A stretch of DNA of 64,000 bases from Nomia melanderi. Taxonomy: Eukaryota; Arthropoda; Insecta; Hymenoptera; Halictidae. The translations under genes were made by a program, and so were the position numbers. This document shows, in pieces, positions 34,015-46,354 of this stretch. Below the pieces are notes generated by a model. The model did no database searches and was not told the DNA's origin. It saw only the letters and a program-made list of their open reading frames with translations. The stretch is taken from assembly GCF_051020985.1 (NCBI RefSeq), contig NC_135000.1, forward strand, positions 6,159,001 through 6,223,000, given 5' to 3'. Numbering within the stretch: position 1 is the first letter of the stretch; each line of letters opens with the position of its first letter.

Positions 34015-35680
34015 TAATTACGAATAATACTGCTTCGAAAATGTATTCCATTCACGAGAAATTATTTCGAAAAATATACGAAACCACTGGTCCATTGGCC
34101 AGGCGCGAATAGTTTTTAATTAATGTCTAATTGCAGAGTACAATGGATACGCCAGCACGAATTCGTTAGCGACTGTCGTCCCCGAAAAGGACACAATTAA
34201 CGGGCGGATTGTCAGCTTTCCTAGCAGCCCCGGGTCTATCGAGTGCGTCACTGGTCCCGCAATAATTGACAGCATATAAATGAAAGGAAAATGTTAAATC
34301 GACACCCTAGGGAACCGCTCCGCTCGCAACAACGCGACTGCGACCCGGTTCCCGACTTTGCGCCAGTGTGTTTAGCATAACGCTCGCCGCTCGTCAATTA
34401 CGAATGAAACGCAACGATGCACGGATGCACTTGCTACAGTCTCGAGAGAGCGAGATTCCGCGAGAGCACCGGCTAATTGCTTCCGAGAACATTTTTTTGG
34501 GAATATTAATGAGAGGCGAACGTTACCGCTGCCAGAAATGTTCTAGAACCGTCATTCATTTATCTATAATACATAGTATTCGTTAGATTTTGATTTAAAT
34601 ATACATTGTTAACGAAAAATTTGATGTGATTTAATTTAGATGGAATAATCTAGAACTATACCTAACCTCAAAAGACGTAATTTAGTTTTTTCTAAAATAT
34701 TGCATAGAGATAGATGTAATAGTTATTAAAAATCTGTTAGAATAATGACTAATCTATTTGTGATATACAGAATTAATTAAGTGTTGGTTTTAAGTAATTT
34801 GTTCAGTTGGAAATTTTGTTTGATTTAAGTTAAGAGACCTATCTTTGAAATAACCTAGTCAAATTTGATTTCATTCAGGAAATCGTTTTATACTTCCCCT
34901 AACCTAACTTATTTCAACTGATACTTGACTAGACTACGACCCAAATCAATCTACATGGTTTAATATAAGCCTAATCAGATATAACTTGAACTTAATCCTT
35001 AGTTAGACTAAACTACTTAACCCATTAATACTTAGTCTAACCTCACTTTGTCGAACATAACCTAATATTTCCTGGCTGTACATAACCTATAAGAGTGAAC
35101 CTAGCTATTTACTAAGACATTAGCCTTCTTCAGATTCGTCACTTGTTCAATTGCCAGTGTGTACTCGTGAATATCACGCAACGTTGAAATTGAAAGTAAC
35201 AAGTTGGGTCAGTAATCAGAAAATAATGATTAACGAAAATCATATTAATAGCATGTACATTTCAAGCTAGAGATAAATTATTAGGGGCCTGTGCCAACGG
35301 AACTTGCCAGAGAAACGCGGAAATTCTTTCGTTCGAGCGTAAATGGGTTCGACCTCCACCGATTTCACGCTTTAAGAAGCAAGAAGACGCCTATCGTGCG
35401 CCACATAACTGCTCCCGAGGATTTATCGCTGTCTTGCGAGCAGGGAAACGGTTACACAGTCCCGATCGAAAAGCTTTTGCATGTGTCGCGTGGTATTAAA
35501 AGCTTCGGTGTCGGTGTGTTCCAATAGAAATTTCTATTTTCAACGGAGTTACCTGTCAAAAGATAATTCCGAATGCTCAGAACCTGATAACTGAATTTTT
35601 CATTCAATGAAATGAATTATTATTTATATTTAAGGTTCGTCTGTTTTAGGTATTAACAAATTGGGGGTTAGAAGGCTGGA
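34015..35680. other. Non-coding sequence
   Basis: A CpG-richer patch at 34180-34550 has a 72-codon frame without motifs. Between 34650 and 35110 the sequence carries scattered CCTAACCT and AACCTAAC phrases, the reverse complement of the TTAGGT theme of the 14-kb array. Confidence 0.4.
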
Positions 35681-35689
35681 AACTAATTA

Positions 35690-35995
35690 TAATTTTCAAA
35701 TTTTCGAATTTGTAAATTTCTAAATTTCTAGATTTCTAACTTTCCAAATTTTCAAATGTCTAAATTCTTAAATTTCCAGATTTCTAAATTTCTGAATTAT
35801 CAGATTTTCAAATTTCTAAATTTCTAAATTTCCAAATTCCCAAACGTTCAGATTTCCAAAGTTCTAAATTCCCAAATTCCTAAATGTCTTAATCCCAATT
35901 TCCTAAACGTCTAAATTCTCAGCTTTCCAAACGTCCAATTCCCCAGACTCCGACTTTCAAATTTCCAAATTCCCAAATCCTTATATTTCTTCCCC
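35690..35995. repeat. AAATTTCTA pyrimidine-biased array
   Basis: Units of about 9-10 bases (AAATTTCTA, AAATTTCCA, AGATTTCTA) run for about 300 bp, becoming C-richer to the right. It is the complementary-strand counterpart of the purine-rich arrays. Confidence 0.8.
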
Positions 35996-35999
35996 CTCA

Positions 36000-37635
36000 A
36001 CTCCGCAAACCCTCAAACCATCGTACCATCGAATTCATAAACAAACGTTTGGACATTTACACTTCCAATCTCCCGATTCAACAACGTCCCCCGTCCGAAA
36101 ATCGTATTTTCCGTTAAACAAAATCAACAACGTTTCAATTTCAAACTCAAGTGTCACGAAAAATAGGAACCTCGAAAGGTGAGAACCTCGAACAACTCTG
36201 TTCCCCGACTCGATCGGGCTGCGCCGTCATTAACGAAAGTTGTTTTAACGATAATAACAATCCAACTTTCCCAATAAAGTTCCCCGTTTATCAGATCCAA
36301 CGTCGCAGCGTGCGCGTGTATTGGAAACCGTGAAAACGCGATCGAGTCTCGAGATTGCACGCTCCATTGCATACGAATGCACGCTGGCTCGCAGTTTGCC
36401 CATCGATTCTCTCAAAGAAAGGCGAGCTTTCACGAGAATTGCCCGGGGAACTTCAATCGCTGGGGATCCTATCGAAACTGGACTGGTCGGAATTCTGTGG
36501 ATAAAATTGGACAGGTGAAGCGGAAGTATTATCAAAAACGTTTGACATTAGAAAACGAACGCCTCAACCTTCATGTTCCACAAGACGATATCTATCTCGA
36601 ACGATAGGTCAAGGGTCGATTCTAAATTCGAGGCTGCTAAGACATCGAAATATCTCCATCGCAAGATTAACAGAAGAGGCTACCTAGCAAAGCTGATTAA
36701 AAAAGTTCACCAGATTCCGAACACAAAGTGGGGATTTTAATTTAAATACGAAGTTACGAAAGAATTGTTGGAAAGTTTCGCTTAAGCATTTTATCATGGG
36801 AATTCCGTTCGCTGGGTTCTGGCAGATTTAGAGGATCCATAGGCCCAAGACGGAGCACCAGCTGGCTCACCCAGATCGCGAAAGTTCTAGGTCAACAGTG
36901 GCGAAGTGGAATCGTCGCGATAATACGTGGCTCCGTGACTGCAGCAGGGTGCATACATCCATCAAACCTTCGGAAATTTGTTTGCATGCACGGCTTAATC
37001 ATTGACGTTTCATAATTCACAGTAGCCTGAACGGGGCACGTTGAAACTTATCCGAGAGGAATGTGCGGGGAGCTCGTGGCGCAGCTTGTTTCGAATAATA
37101 ATTCAGTTTTGGTTCAAAGGAACCCTTATCAAAGTCTGAACGCAACGAATTTGCTAGTAAGTTGGTTAACAGAAAGCTGCAGCTGGTGTTTTAGTAAATA
37201 GATTTAGTTGTTTATAGTAATTTGTGGTTATGTATTTAATTTGTTTATGATTAGTTTTGGGATTAATACAATATTTTATTTATAGGGAGAAATATTGTTG
37301 TTGAATGTTGAATTTGGTTGGTCAATTTGATCAATTAGTCGGTGTCTAGCATGGGGAAAGAGAAATATACAGACGCCATTCAAGTGTGTATAACCTGTAC
37401 GCCATTAGGTTGATAACCTGGCGCAGCATTACAGTGAAAATACTCGGCGGCTTATTTGCAGTGGCAACAACCTGCAAATGGATTGGAAGAGTTCGTTCAC
37501 CGGTTCATAACGAATGTTGACAAGGTGGACAGAGTCTTAACGTTTAGCACGTTTTAGCAATATTGCTTTTGTTTTCCTTGGACAATGTGGTATCAAGTCA
37601 CGAAGCTAGTTTGTACTTCCTGTTGCAACCGAAAT
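36000..37635. other. Non-coding sequence
   Basis: Overlapping frames of 60-96 codons occur on both strands at 36150-36610, with no domain or splice logic. The rest is unremarkable. Confidence 0.4.
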
Positions 37636-37639
37636 TGAG

Positions 37640-38300
37640 GAACTTAGTTTTGTCAACCTTTAATTCAAGCTGAATCAAACTTTGTTTTTGCAGTTTCAAA
37701 CTTAGTCGAACCTTCAGTACTACTTCTTCAAACTTGGTCAAATGTATATTTTTATTAGTTCAAGTAGGGTCAGATATTCATTTTCACTTCTGTACTGATT
37801 CAAATGTACTTAAACTATAACCTTCATTGTTTCAAACACCTTCAAACCTTTATTTTAACCACTTCAAACTTCCTTGAAGTCCCATGTCCATTAATTCACG
37901 CCTAGTCAAATAGATTTCACTATTTCGAATGATCTGTAAAATTGACTTTCATTACTGCAAACAAGGTTCAACTTTAATCTACACTCCTTCCGACGATCTC
38001 AAACTTTAATTTCCACCACTTCAAACATTCTTAAAGTCCTCCTCCAACAATTCATATTTAGAATCAAACTCCAGTCTGGAGTACATGAAATGACTTCAAA
38101 CAATGACTTCCACTACTCTAAACAAGGTTCAACTTTATCCTCCACTCCTTCAAACAATCTCAAACTTTACTAAAATATTCCTAATGTCCCATTTCGAACA
38201 ATTCAAATGTTTACTCAAACTCCAGCACTCCAAACAAGGTCCAACTTGAATCGTACTGCTTCAAACAACCTCAAACCTCGGTTTCCCGCTTCAAACAAAG
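37640..38300. repeat. CTTCAAAC-rich degenerate array
   Basis: Variants of CACTACTTCAAACAAGGTTC and AACTTTAATCTCCACTCCTT recur every 30-60 bp. The same vocabulary occurs in the dispersed repeat at 28.95, 32.7 and 45.1 kb, suggesting those copies derive from such arrays. Confidence 0.6.
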
Positions 38301-38304
38301 CGAG

Positions 38305-39055
38305 TTCCATATTTTCCATTACATTCCTCGACTTCAAACCGAGGCAAACAATTTCCTCTATACACAGCATCGTTTCTATTAATAAATTCTCGGTTCCCAT
38401 AACCTTTGTCATGCTGTACAGACATTCTTATAGCTTATAACTTCGAGGAGCGGAATATTTGAGATAATTGCCAGGTGTCGAACCGTTCCTGCGAGTAATC
38501 GATTCACTGTAGTCGACAGGGCGAGAAGCTCCCAATGGCAGTGCGACAGGATATTCGCGAACAATACGTTAATTATGAAAATCACGGGCTCGGAACGCGG
38601 CGACTCGTCGTCAACGATGGAAATTGCCCTGATCCTGACGCCTCTCGAATTTCGAGTGAACGATGCAGGTCCTTCGTATTGGTATCTGGTTTCCAGGATA
38701 CTTTTGCCGTTTCGGCGTCAGCGTGAAATACGAGCGAGGAGAATAGGAAAAGGTGAATCGTTTCGTGTTTCAGGAGTCTCTGACGATATTTCTGTCAATC
38801 GACGATTTTTATTTCTCGGGTAATCAAAGACGCTGCGAGAGTCCTTAGTACTTCTTGAATTTCTATTTTTATTATTACCATAGAAAATCAATAAACATAT
38901 CCAGTATTTTTAAATTTAAAAAATCGTATCTTTCTTCTTTTTCAATTAATAATTCCATGAGTTTATACAATAGTACTTTAAATATAAATATAAATGACAA
39001 AACTGATACTTTTGCTTTCGAATTTAGCTATTTAATTAATTTACGATATACCAAA
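38305..39055. other. Non-coding sequence
   Basis: Short frames at 38535-38823 on the plus strand lie in a mildly CpG-rich patch. Nothing is recognised. Confidence 0.4.
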
Positions 39056-39059
39056 GTTA

Positions 39060-39245
39060 ATATTATTATTATACTATACTGAATTTTTATGATTATTGCT
39101 ATTATCGTTATTACTAATATTATTACTATTATTATTTCTAATATCATTACTACTATTATTATTATTACTAATATCATTACTACTACTACTGTTATTATTA
39201 GTACCATTATTAATATTATTATTATTATTATTAAGATATACATTT
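39060..39245. repeat. ATT/ACT trinucleotide tract
   Basis: Imperfect runs of ATT with interspersed ACT and AAT for about 185 bp. The minus-strand frames here are poly-Ile/Asn readings of the repeat. Confidence 0.9.
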
Positions 39246-39249
39246 AATA

Positions 39250-40610
39250 ACCACACTAATTATTAACGAATGAGAAAGATACTATTCCTACTCTTGAATT
39301 CAGTTATTTAAAGAACAGATAATGTTTTGAATACAACGTTGGCTCGAATAATACAAAATACATCAAATTTTCGTTCCACGTTCGGCCAATAGCAAACCGA
39401 ACGATCCCTTTTCTTTCTTTCATGTATGTCAAGAGTCTTGTTCAGGAAGTTTCAATGGAAAGAGGGATTTTTGTGTAAAAGGAATCTTTATGGTCATGAA
39501 TAAGCGTGTTTCACGGAAGAGCTGTCACAAGCCCAGGACACCCAACCGTTGGGTTTAAGCCGGACTCGCCATCGCAGTCGTTTGTTAGAGTTACAGGGGA
39601 TTCTACTGACAGTTTTCCTAAAATCCACGGAAACTATCGAGCAGAGCCCAGAACGCCGGAATTCTCCCCGCATCGGCAACGACGTTTCCAATCTTTATAA
39701 ATGAACGGTACATAATATGACAGACAGAAACAAATGACAGAAAAACAAATTTTTTCAGACTTCATCACTCTGCCACTGATCCAACGAATTTTTTTACCTT
39801 GCACCCCCTACTCGAACTTCCTGCCAAATCATTTCTTCAGCTTCTCAACGACCCAGTTGACCACAGTGTCATCTATATTTTCAGAAATACAGATATTTAA
39901 GATTCAACTTTTTAATCATTTTTCTTTCATTTTTTAAACTTGATACTCGTCGAGAGTACTTTTAACTCTACTTTCGTTTTCAGACATTTCTATCTCGCTG
40001 ATAAAGTTAACTTTATTTTCATTTTTCAGATTACTCGTTATCTAACTATTTGTAACGTTTTATTTTCAAAAATTTGAATCTTAGCGACACTTTTACCAGA
40101 AATTCTGCTTTTTTCAAAAATATATTTGGTGATTCAATTATTTTGAGTTTTAATTGCAGTCCCAAGGATTTACAAATTCTGAGAAAAAGATTGCGAAAAA
40201 GGGAGCGGAAAAGCGAAAATTCTTTTGACACGGGACCCCTAAAGATTTCTATTTTCTTATTATCGGCGTCCCTTTCATACAGCCGTAATCCTGGTAGATT
40301 GATATCACGAATTCTGTTCCTGGATGGAATGTGAGGAACGTGGCGGGGCTTTCGCAAAAAATTCGCTCAAAAGGGACTCGGTATTGTAAGGTCTTCGCTG
40401 GAATGATTGTTCGTGAATTTTTCCGGCACAGAATTCGCGCAGGGAAAAATCGTTTCATGAATTTCAATTTATTGTCCGTGCCCGTTGCATTCGTTAAAAT
40501 CGAAGCTTCCATTTGCAAGTCTCGCAGGAGCCGCGTAAAGGGGAAAAACTTTCCCAGGAATGGTATTGTTTCGTGTTCGTTCGTTTCACTGTTTCCCACG
40601 GAATTTCTAA
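39250..40610. other. Non-coding sequence
   Basis: Frames of 65-136 codons overlap on both strands at 39494-39700 and 40046-40659. They show neither domain features nor coding bias that I can detect. Confidence 0.4.
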
Positions 40611-40619
40611 CGATTTTCA

Positions 40620-41040
40620 ATGCAAAAAGAGAATAATATTCGAAACTGTCACGAGTCATTTTTCACCCAAACACGTTTTCACTTTTATAGCCCTATTTTA
40701 TATTTTTTCAATTTTGTCGTGTTCTAATTTCGTTGAAGATAGTATCAAATTTATTTATTTATTACAGTATTATATCAGTTGCAATGTTATATTAGTTTAT
40801 TTTCAATGCAAAAGAATAGAATTATTCGATTCGTAGTTTTATTCTTGGTGAATTAATGTTGCTATATTTTCTCGGGTCATTTTTGACCCAAACATGTTTC
40901 CACTTATAGCTCCATTTTGTACATTTTCAATTTTGTCGTGTTCTAATTTTGTTGAAGATATTTTCAAATTTATTTATTTATTACAATACTATAATAAGTA
41001 TAATACTATATCAATTATAGTGTTATATTAGTAATAGTGC
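40620..41040. repeat. 221-bp tandem duplication with a GGGTCA palindrome
   Basis: GTCATTTTTCACCCAAACACG at 40655 is repeated as GTCATTTTTGACCCAAACATG at 40876, followed in both by a long near-identical block (TTTGTCGTGTTCTAATTT, TCAAATTTATTTATTTATTA). In the right copy GGGTCATTTTTGACCC (40874-40889) is a perfect inverted repeat, resembling the subterminal palindromes of the TTAA elements in this window, so it may be a mobile-element remnant. Confidence 0.75.
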
Positions 41041-41044
41041 TATA

Positions 41045-41750
41045 ATTTCCTTAAATAATTGTACGACTACGTGTTCCCACTTTGTCAATGACATCTCAGA
41101 TCTGTTGATAAACCAAGGAACATTGGAACATTTGAAAATTCTTTAATTAAGAGATTCGCTATACATTCGCCACTTTTTATTCTGTTTCTATTATGCCTTC
41201 GTGACATAAAAAACTTTTTACGTCGAATAAAAATGCTTCAATTATATTCGCGTGTTTTATTGTCGTCGTCGTTTTTACGAATGTTTACGAATGACGTTTC
41301 TCACAAGATAGCTAAGTTATCTAGGTCCACGGTGGAAAGGGAGGCACGTTGAAACGAGCACGTCGTAGAAAACTTAGAGGAACTTTTCTTTTATCACGAA
41401 TCGCCACCAATTCCCCGGGAGCTCCGTTCGAATACAGATGCCGTCGACCTAGCAGAAGTTGCGTTTCCTTTAACTAGGTGTTCCTCTAACTTCCCTCGAC
41501 GGACTGCATACCTAAACCATTAGCGCAGTTGGTTCCGGTTCAACGGAGAATAAATTTACATGCCACGGAGCAATTAATTGATTGTGTATTCAGCTGAACT
41601 TTACCTCAAATTGGAGAAACGTATTGCCAAACATCACTTCTGTAGGCAGCTTTGTTATCTCACTGAAAGGAACTATTTAGTTGCTTAATGAAATTGCTAG
41701 TAAACGAAACTATTCAGTTAATGCTTTGGGTGAATGTCTGATGTTGTAAA
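41045..41750. other. Non-coding sequence
   Basis: TTAGCGCAGTTGGT at about 41520 resembles a tRNA A box, but no matching tRNA fold follows. No genes are seen. Confidence 0.4.
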
Positions 41751-41754
41751 CTGG

Positions 41755-42225
41755 TAATAATTTAGGATAAACCTGAGTCAAGTTTGAGTAAAGGTCAAGG
41801 CTAAAACTGAATCAAGTTTGAGTTATGTCTGGGCTAAACTTGATTCTAGTTTAAATTACATCTAGAGTAAACTTGATTCAAGTTTTAACCAGATCTAGGT
41901 TAAACTTGAATCAAGCTGCAGTAAGATCTGGGTTAAACTTGATTCAATTTTGCATTAAATCTAAACTAAACTTCAATCAAATTTGAATTAGATCTAGGTA
42001 AAACTTGATTCAAGTTTCAATCGTAAATAGGTTAAACTTGATTCAATTTTGAGTTAGATTTATGCTAAACTTGATTCCAGCTCCAGTCAGATCCAGGCTA
42101 AACGTGATTCAGGTTTCAACCAGATCTAAACTTGATTCACCTTTCAGTGGGATCTAAACTAAATTTCAATCAAATTTTAGTCATATCTCGACTAAATTTG
42201 ACTCAAGCTTGACTCAGAACTGTAC
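41755..42225. repeat. AGATCTAGG / TTGATTCAAG array, about 33-bp unit
   Basis: About fourteen degenerate units of TTAAACTTGATTCAAGTTT plus an AGATCTAGG-type block. Period about 32-34 bp. Confidence 0.8.
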
Positions 42226-42239
42226 CAGGTCCGAATTGA

Positions 42240-42860
42240 ATGAGATGCTCGATGCGCTATGCGACGAAACTCTCTCCACGCAAATGTATGCATACGTTTG
42301 CCAATGTTCGAAGTTTCGAATTCACGGGATCCTCCAAATTCTCCATCACCAAAGTTCCCAACCCCCCGGAACATAAATACAACTACCCCGAGGAGCCATG
42401 AAGCAATTGAAACTCCAGCGGACCCCCAAAATTCTCCTGCATTTCAATCGTCAAACGTGGAAGGCACACGTATTCACAGAAATTAGTTGACAAAACCGTT
42501 AGGATACGGATCACTCGAGGCAGAGGGTTGATCTCTAGCGATGTAACTTCGGAAACGACGCCGGATGAAGGCGGATAGAGGAACACGACCGCGGTTGGCG
42601 CAGCGTCAGCGCCGCGGAGGACGGGAAACGAGGCCAGAATGCTCGAAGGACTGGACGAATGATGCGGCCTCGGGGGGTTGCAATTTGAAATTCATACCGC
42701 CTTGTAGCAGGAAGTCGGCTGTCCGACGTGCATGTTTGTCGCGTTGTCGTTTACCATTTCCAGCGAACCGAGGAAGGTCGAAACGGTGATACAGTGCTCA
42801 CACTGATAGCGAATGATAGAAAATAAACACCGAGATTGCATTCACAAAAAGTTATCAACT
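42240..42860. other. Non-coding, CpG-rich at 42540-42790
   Basis: The CpG-rich part contains GGCGCAGCGTCAGCGCCGC and a 74-codon plus-strand frame. It shows no domain and no splice pattern. Confidence 0.35.
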
Positions 42861-42863
42861 GGC

Positions 42864-43102
42864 TTAACCCTTAGCATTTCAGGTTCTTTTGTAATCTATT
42901 CAGCAAATGCAACTAATTTTTATGCTATCTCTAGCGAAATTGAGAAATGCTATAACATTTCTTCGGTCTTTTATTTTCCTTCTTAGTCAAAAATTTGGAT
43001 GTGGAGAATCTAATAATTTCAGGGTAGCTTCTTTAAAATTCATTAAAATATTTAATATTATAACTGGTGCAATATTGGAGCCTACAGAGTGCAAAGGGTT
43101 AA
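42864..43102. mobile_element. Diverged piggyBac-like MITE, copy 5
   Basis: TTAA at 42864-42867 and 43099-43102 flank 231 bp, with ends CCCTTAGCATTTCAGG and, on the minus strand from the right, CCCTTTGCACTCTGTAGG. The tips and length fit the family, but the interior no longer aligns well with the 18.7-kb copy, so it may be a related subfamily. The overlapping plus-strand frame at 42907-43521 is therefore unlikely to be a gene. Confidence 0.6.
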
Positions 43103-43104
43103 TA

Positions 43105-45135
43105 TTAATGTTTATGATAGACAAACAAATCGCGGAATATAATAAATCTTACACTTTGCACAGCTTTAAAATTTACAATTTGCATAATCAACGAAGACCA
43201 ATTTTCCGTTTCGAAGGTATCATTCTTATCAGTATAAAAGTTGCTATCGCAGAGCGAGCAATCGTGAACGCCTCTACCGAGACCCGAGATTGTTATCGGG
43301 GCGCGCATAATTTCCATTGTGATTACCGGGGAAATCGTTCCCACGGGGGTACACGTCGTCGCGTAACTCGGTTCACGGGACCAGGTCTCCAACAGCATTT
43401 AAATAAATTACACGGGCTGTTTGAGTTCAATCTCTGCGATGAATTCTTACGGAGGACCCGTCACTTTTTCCGAGGCAAACCTGCAGGACGCGTTTCCGGA
43501 TTGCGTGAGGTGGAATCATAATTTTTTCCCTCTTTGCACAACTCTTTGATGTTGACTGTCATAATGTTGTTCAAACAGGCGAGCTTGTTAACCCGTGCGA
43601 TGAGATTCGGTGGGAACTCTTCAAATGTTTGCCGAGCTTCGATCTTCTCTGTAACTTCTTCATCCTTAGTTCAATAAGACCTTTTTAAAATATTAATTAA
43701 TTGCTGGGCGAAAAGGATAGATTGAAAATTGCGTTGGAACCTCTGAACAGGTCGAAGAGTTTTGTTTGGATTGAATCGTTAAAACTTCTTGTTTCTTGGT
43801 TGAATGATTTTTGAAAAAATTATTATTGGGAGGAGGAGTGACTAGTAATTAGTGCTGGAGATTGATACTCGAGTAACTTTAATTGACCTTTAGTATTCCA
43901 GTGTTTTTGTAATCTACTTGCTTTTCTATATTCACTGAAATTATTGAAACAATATAAACATCAACTTTGAATAATTTCTATCATTAAAATGTTCAATAAA
44001 TATGAATCTAATTGAATCTACAATATAAAAAGTCATTTTAACCTTTTCGAGTTAGTAAAAATTGATAAGAACTTAGAAAGAAATGCAGGTCGGTTAACTT
44101 CCAACACCAGAAGATCATCTTGAAATTAGCAAACTTCCTGAAAGCTAAATCTTCGCGAATCTTGCAGTTCTTAATTGTTTTCCTCGGCTTCTTTCGCAAA
44201 AACCGCCAGCCAAGGCGACTCGCGTTGACAGTTATGTTCATCGAGTTAGCAGCAACTTTAATTCAACCCATCAGCTGTATCACTCGGGTCGAAGGCTTGG
44301 ACTTTCGAGAGTTCGTCCGTTCAGTTCGTTCGCGCATTCCGAGTGGATAATTACCGTGGAACTTAAATGGGAATTCATTTAGTGTTTAACGAGTACCCTC
44401 TGCTGACATCGTTAATGAATTCACCGGGTTCCCTTGCATCACTTGCGTTATCCCTCGAAAACTAGGCGACGGATCTTGCTAATAAACGGCGGGGAAGCTG
44501 CACTCGAGTCACCCAACATCTGAGCGTGCACTCCTTCAATCCAGTTTCGCGAAAAACACCGTTGGAACTTCAAGTGATTATCGCGATACGCTTCTAATTC
44601 ATTGATGAAACGTTTAAGAAACAATTTGTATTTGATATTAAAACTTTAGTGATAGGAGTAATGGGAGAAACATAAGTAGTTCAACATAATATATTTTTTG
44701 ATATTTTTGATGTCAAACTTGAGCTTCGTTCAAGTTAATAATTAATGAAATCAAATTACTTCACAGTGATTCTTGTAATATTATTTAGTATTTTTAATGT
44801 TAAGTTAGAGCTTCACTAGATTGTTCAATTTGTTATGAGGGTTCGACTTTGTTTCAAGAAGTAAGAATAAAAATTTGAATAAGTTCTTGATTATAAAAAT
44901 TGTATTAGTACCTACTTACATCAAGGATTGAAATGTTCCAAACTTTAAAATTTTTATCAAGTACTTATTAAAATTTTTATTCTTACTCCTCCCAACAGAG
45001 TCCCATGTTCGTATTTATTAATTCAAAATATATGAAAAACTTTCATCTTCATTTTTACATTATTTTCATTCCTACATTTGACTTCCATCATTTTAAACCA
45101 AATCAAACTCTAACTTCTGCCAAACTAAACAATGG
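43105..45135. other. Non-coding sequence
   Basis: I see no supported gene, array or RNA. The region 44200-44560 is slightly more G+C-rich. Confidence 0.4.
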
Positions 45136-45142
45136 CAAACAT

Positions 45143-45229
45143 TCATTTCCACTATTTCAAACAATGTTCAACTCTGATTTCCACTACTTCAAACAAAATG
45201 AAACTTGTTCTATTTTCAAAAATTGAAGA
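45143..45229 (+). repeat. Dispersed repeat, partial copy C
   Basis: About 85 bp match the centre of the repeat at 28954 and 32717: TTTCAAACAATGTTCAACTC, TGATTTCCACTACTTCAAAC and TTCAAAAATTGAAGA appear in the same order. Confidence 0.6.
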
Positions 45230-45234
45230 TCTTC

Positions 45235-45940
45235 CAACTTCCACCTATCACGTTCCTGTTCCACTTAAAGTTGTCTCAAACGTTAAAATAAAATTCTCCT
45301 GCAAACTCCGTCCACATCAAACTCTCTGAATCACAAATATTGCCAGATCCTCTTTGTCCACAACGTTCAATATTATTCAACATCCTCAAAGCCTTGAATT
45401 CCATACGAAGGGGCAGCTAAACAAACTTTAATCGATTCACCGCAGTATCCGTGACAAGAAGCTTTCCTGACAGTCGTGTGAAAACAATATTCACGGTACA
45501 TGAATTTTAAATAAACATCATAAATTTTAATCATCCTGAGTGCTTCTAGTGTTAAATAATAAAGGATCTGTCGGGGACAGATGAATTCCCAGCTAGTGTT
45601 GAAGCTTGATGCAACTTTCTCGACACGGGGACGCCTTCAGGCGAAAAACTTACTTCGCTGAATTAATCGGTTGTGTGTCGTGCGTGTGTACAACGTTAAT
45701 GCATCCTTTGACACGGGAATAGTGCGCGACTCGTTCTTTGCCGGATCGCTGTTCTCATCAAGCGAGCTAATTATGCGCGTATTCTCTTTCCAATGGTGTC
45801 GAGTGTGATCCTGTGACACAGGAGAAAAATCGGGAAAAATTCCTGCCGACCCTTGGGAACTCCAGAGGTCGTCCACGTGTATCGTATTTATTGAGGCCGA
45901 CGAAAGTAGAAATAACGAGTTCAATACGATTCCCAATATG
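45235..45940. other. Non-coding sequence
   Basis: GCTTCTAGTGTTAA ending near 45555 resembles the right tip of a TTAACACT element without a visible partner. Short minus-strand frames at 45637-45958 have no motifs. Confidence 0.35.
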
Positions 45941-45944
45941 CATG

Positions 45945-46350
45945 CAATTTAATTTCATTTTCAGGGAAATTCATCGCTGAAAATGAGGAAACTCAAAAAT
46001 GAATGTTGATCGTGGAATTTCTGAGATTTTTAAATTTTGTTGGATTTTTAATTTTTTACATTTTGTTGGTCACACCTTGTTCCTGTTCTTTTAAATTGCT
46101 GTTTTAATTGGGTCATGAAATTGATTAGTGCTTTTGAAGAGATTAATTTCATTTTCAGAGGAAATTGATTGCTAATAATTGAGAAAGTCGAAAATGGACG
46201 TTGATCATGGAAAGTTTGGGATTTTTGGAGTTAATATGTTATTCAAATTTTCTTATTGAATTTTTAATTTTTTAAAATTTATTCGTTACACCTTTTTCGT
46301 GTTTTTTAAATTCCCTTTTTAATTGGATCATGAGAGTGATTAGTGCTTTC
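45945..46350. repeat. Two-copy tandem duplication, about 196 bp
   Basis: AATTTCATTTTCAG begins near 45950 and again near 46146. The copies share AAATGGACGTTGATCATGGAA-type and TTTTTAATTTTTTA blocks and GATTAGTGCTTT near their ends. They are fairly diverged. Confidence 0.65.
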
Positions 46351-46354
46351 GAGT

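Noticed and set aside
41515..41575. tRNA-like A box (TTAGCGCAGTTGGT)
   Set aside because: No correctly spaced B box, anticodon arm or acceptor stem can be drawn around it.
42907..43521. 204-codon plus-strand open frame
   Set aside because: Its first third lies inside a TTAA-flanked MITE and crosses the element's right end. The remainder is low in coding character and matches no family I know.
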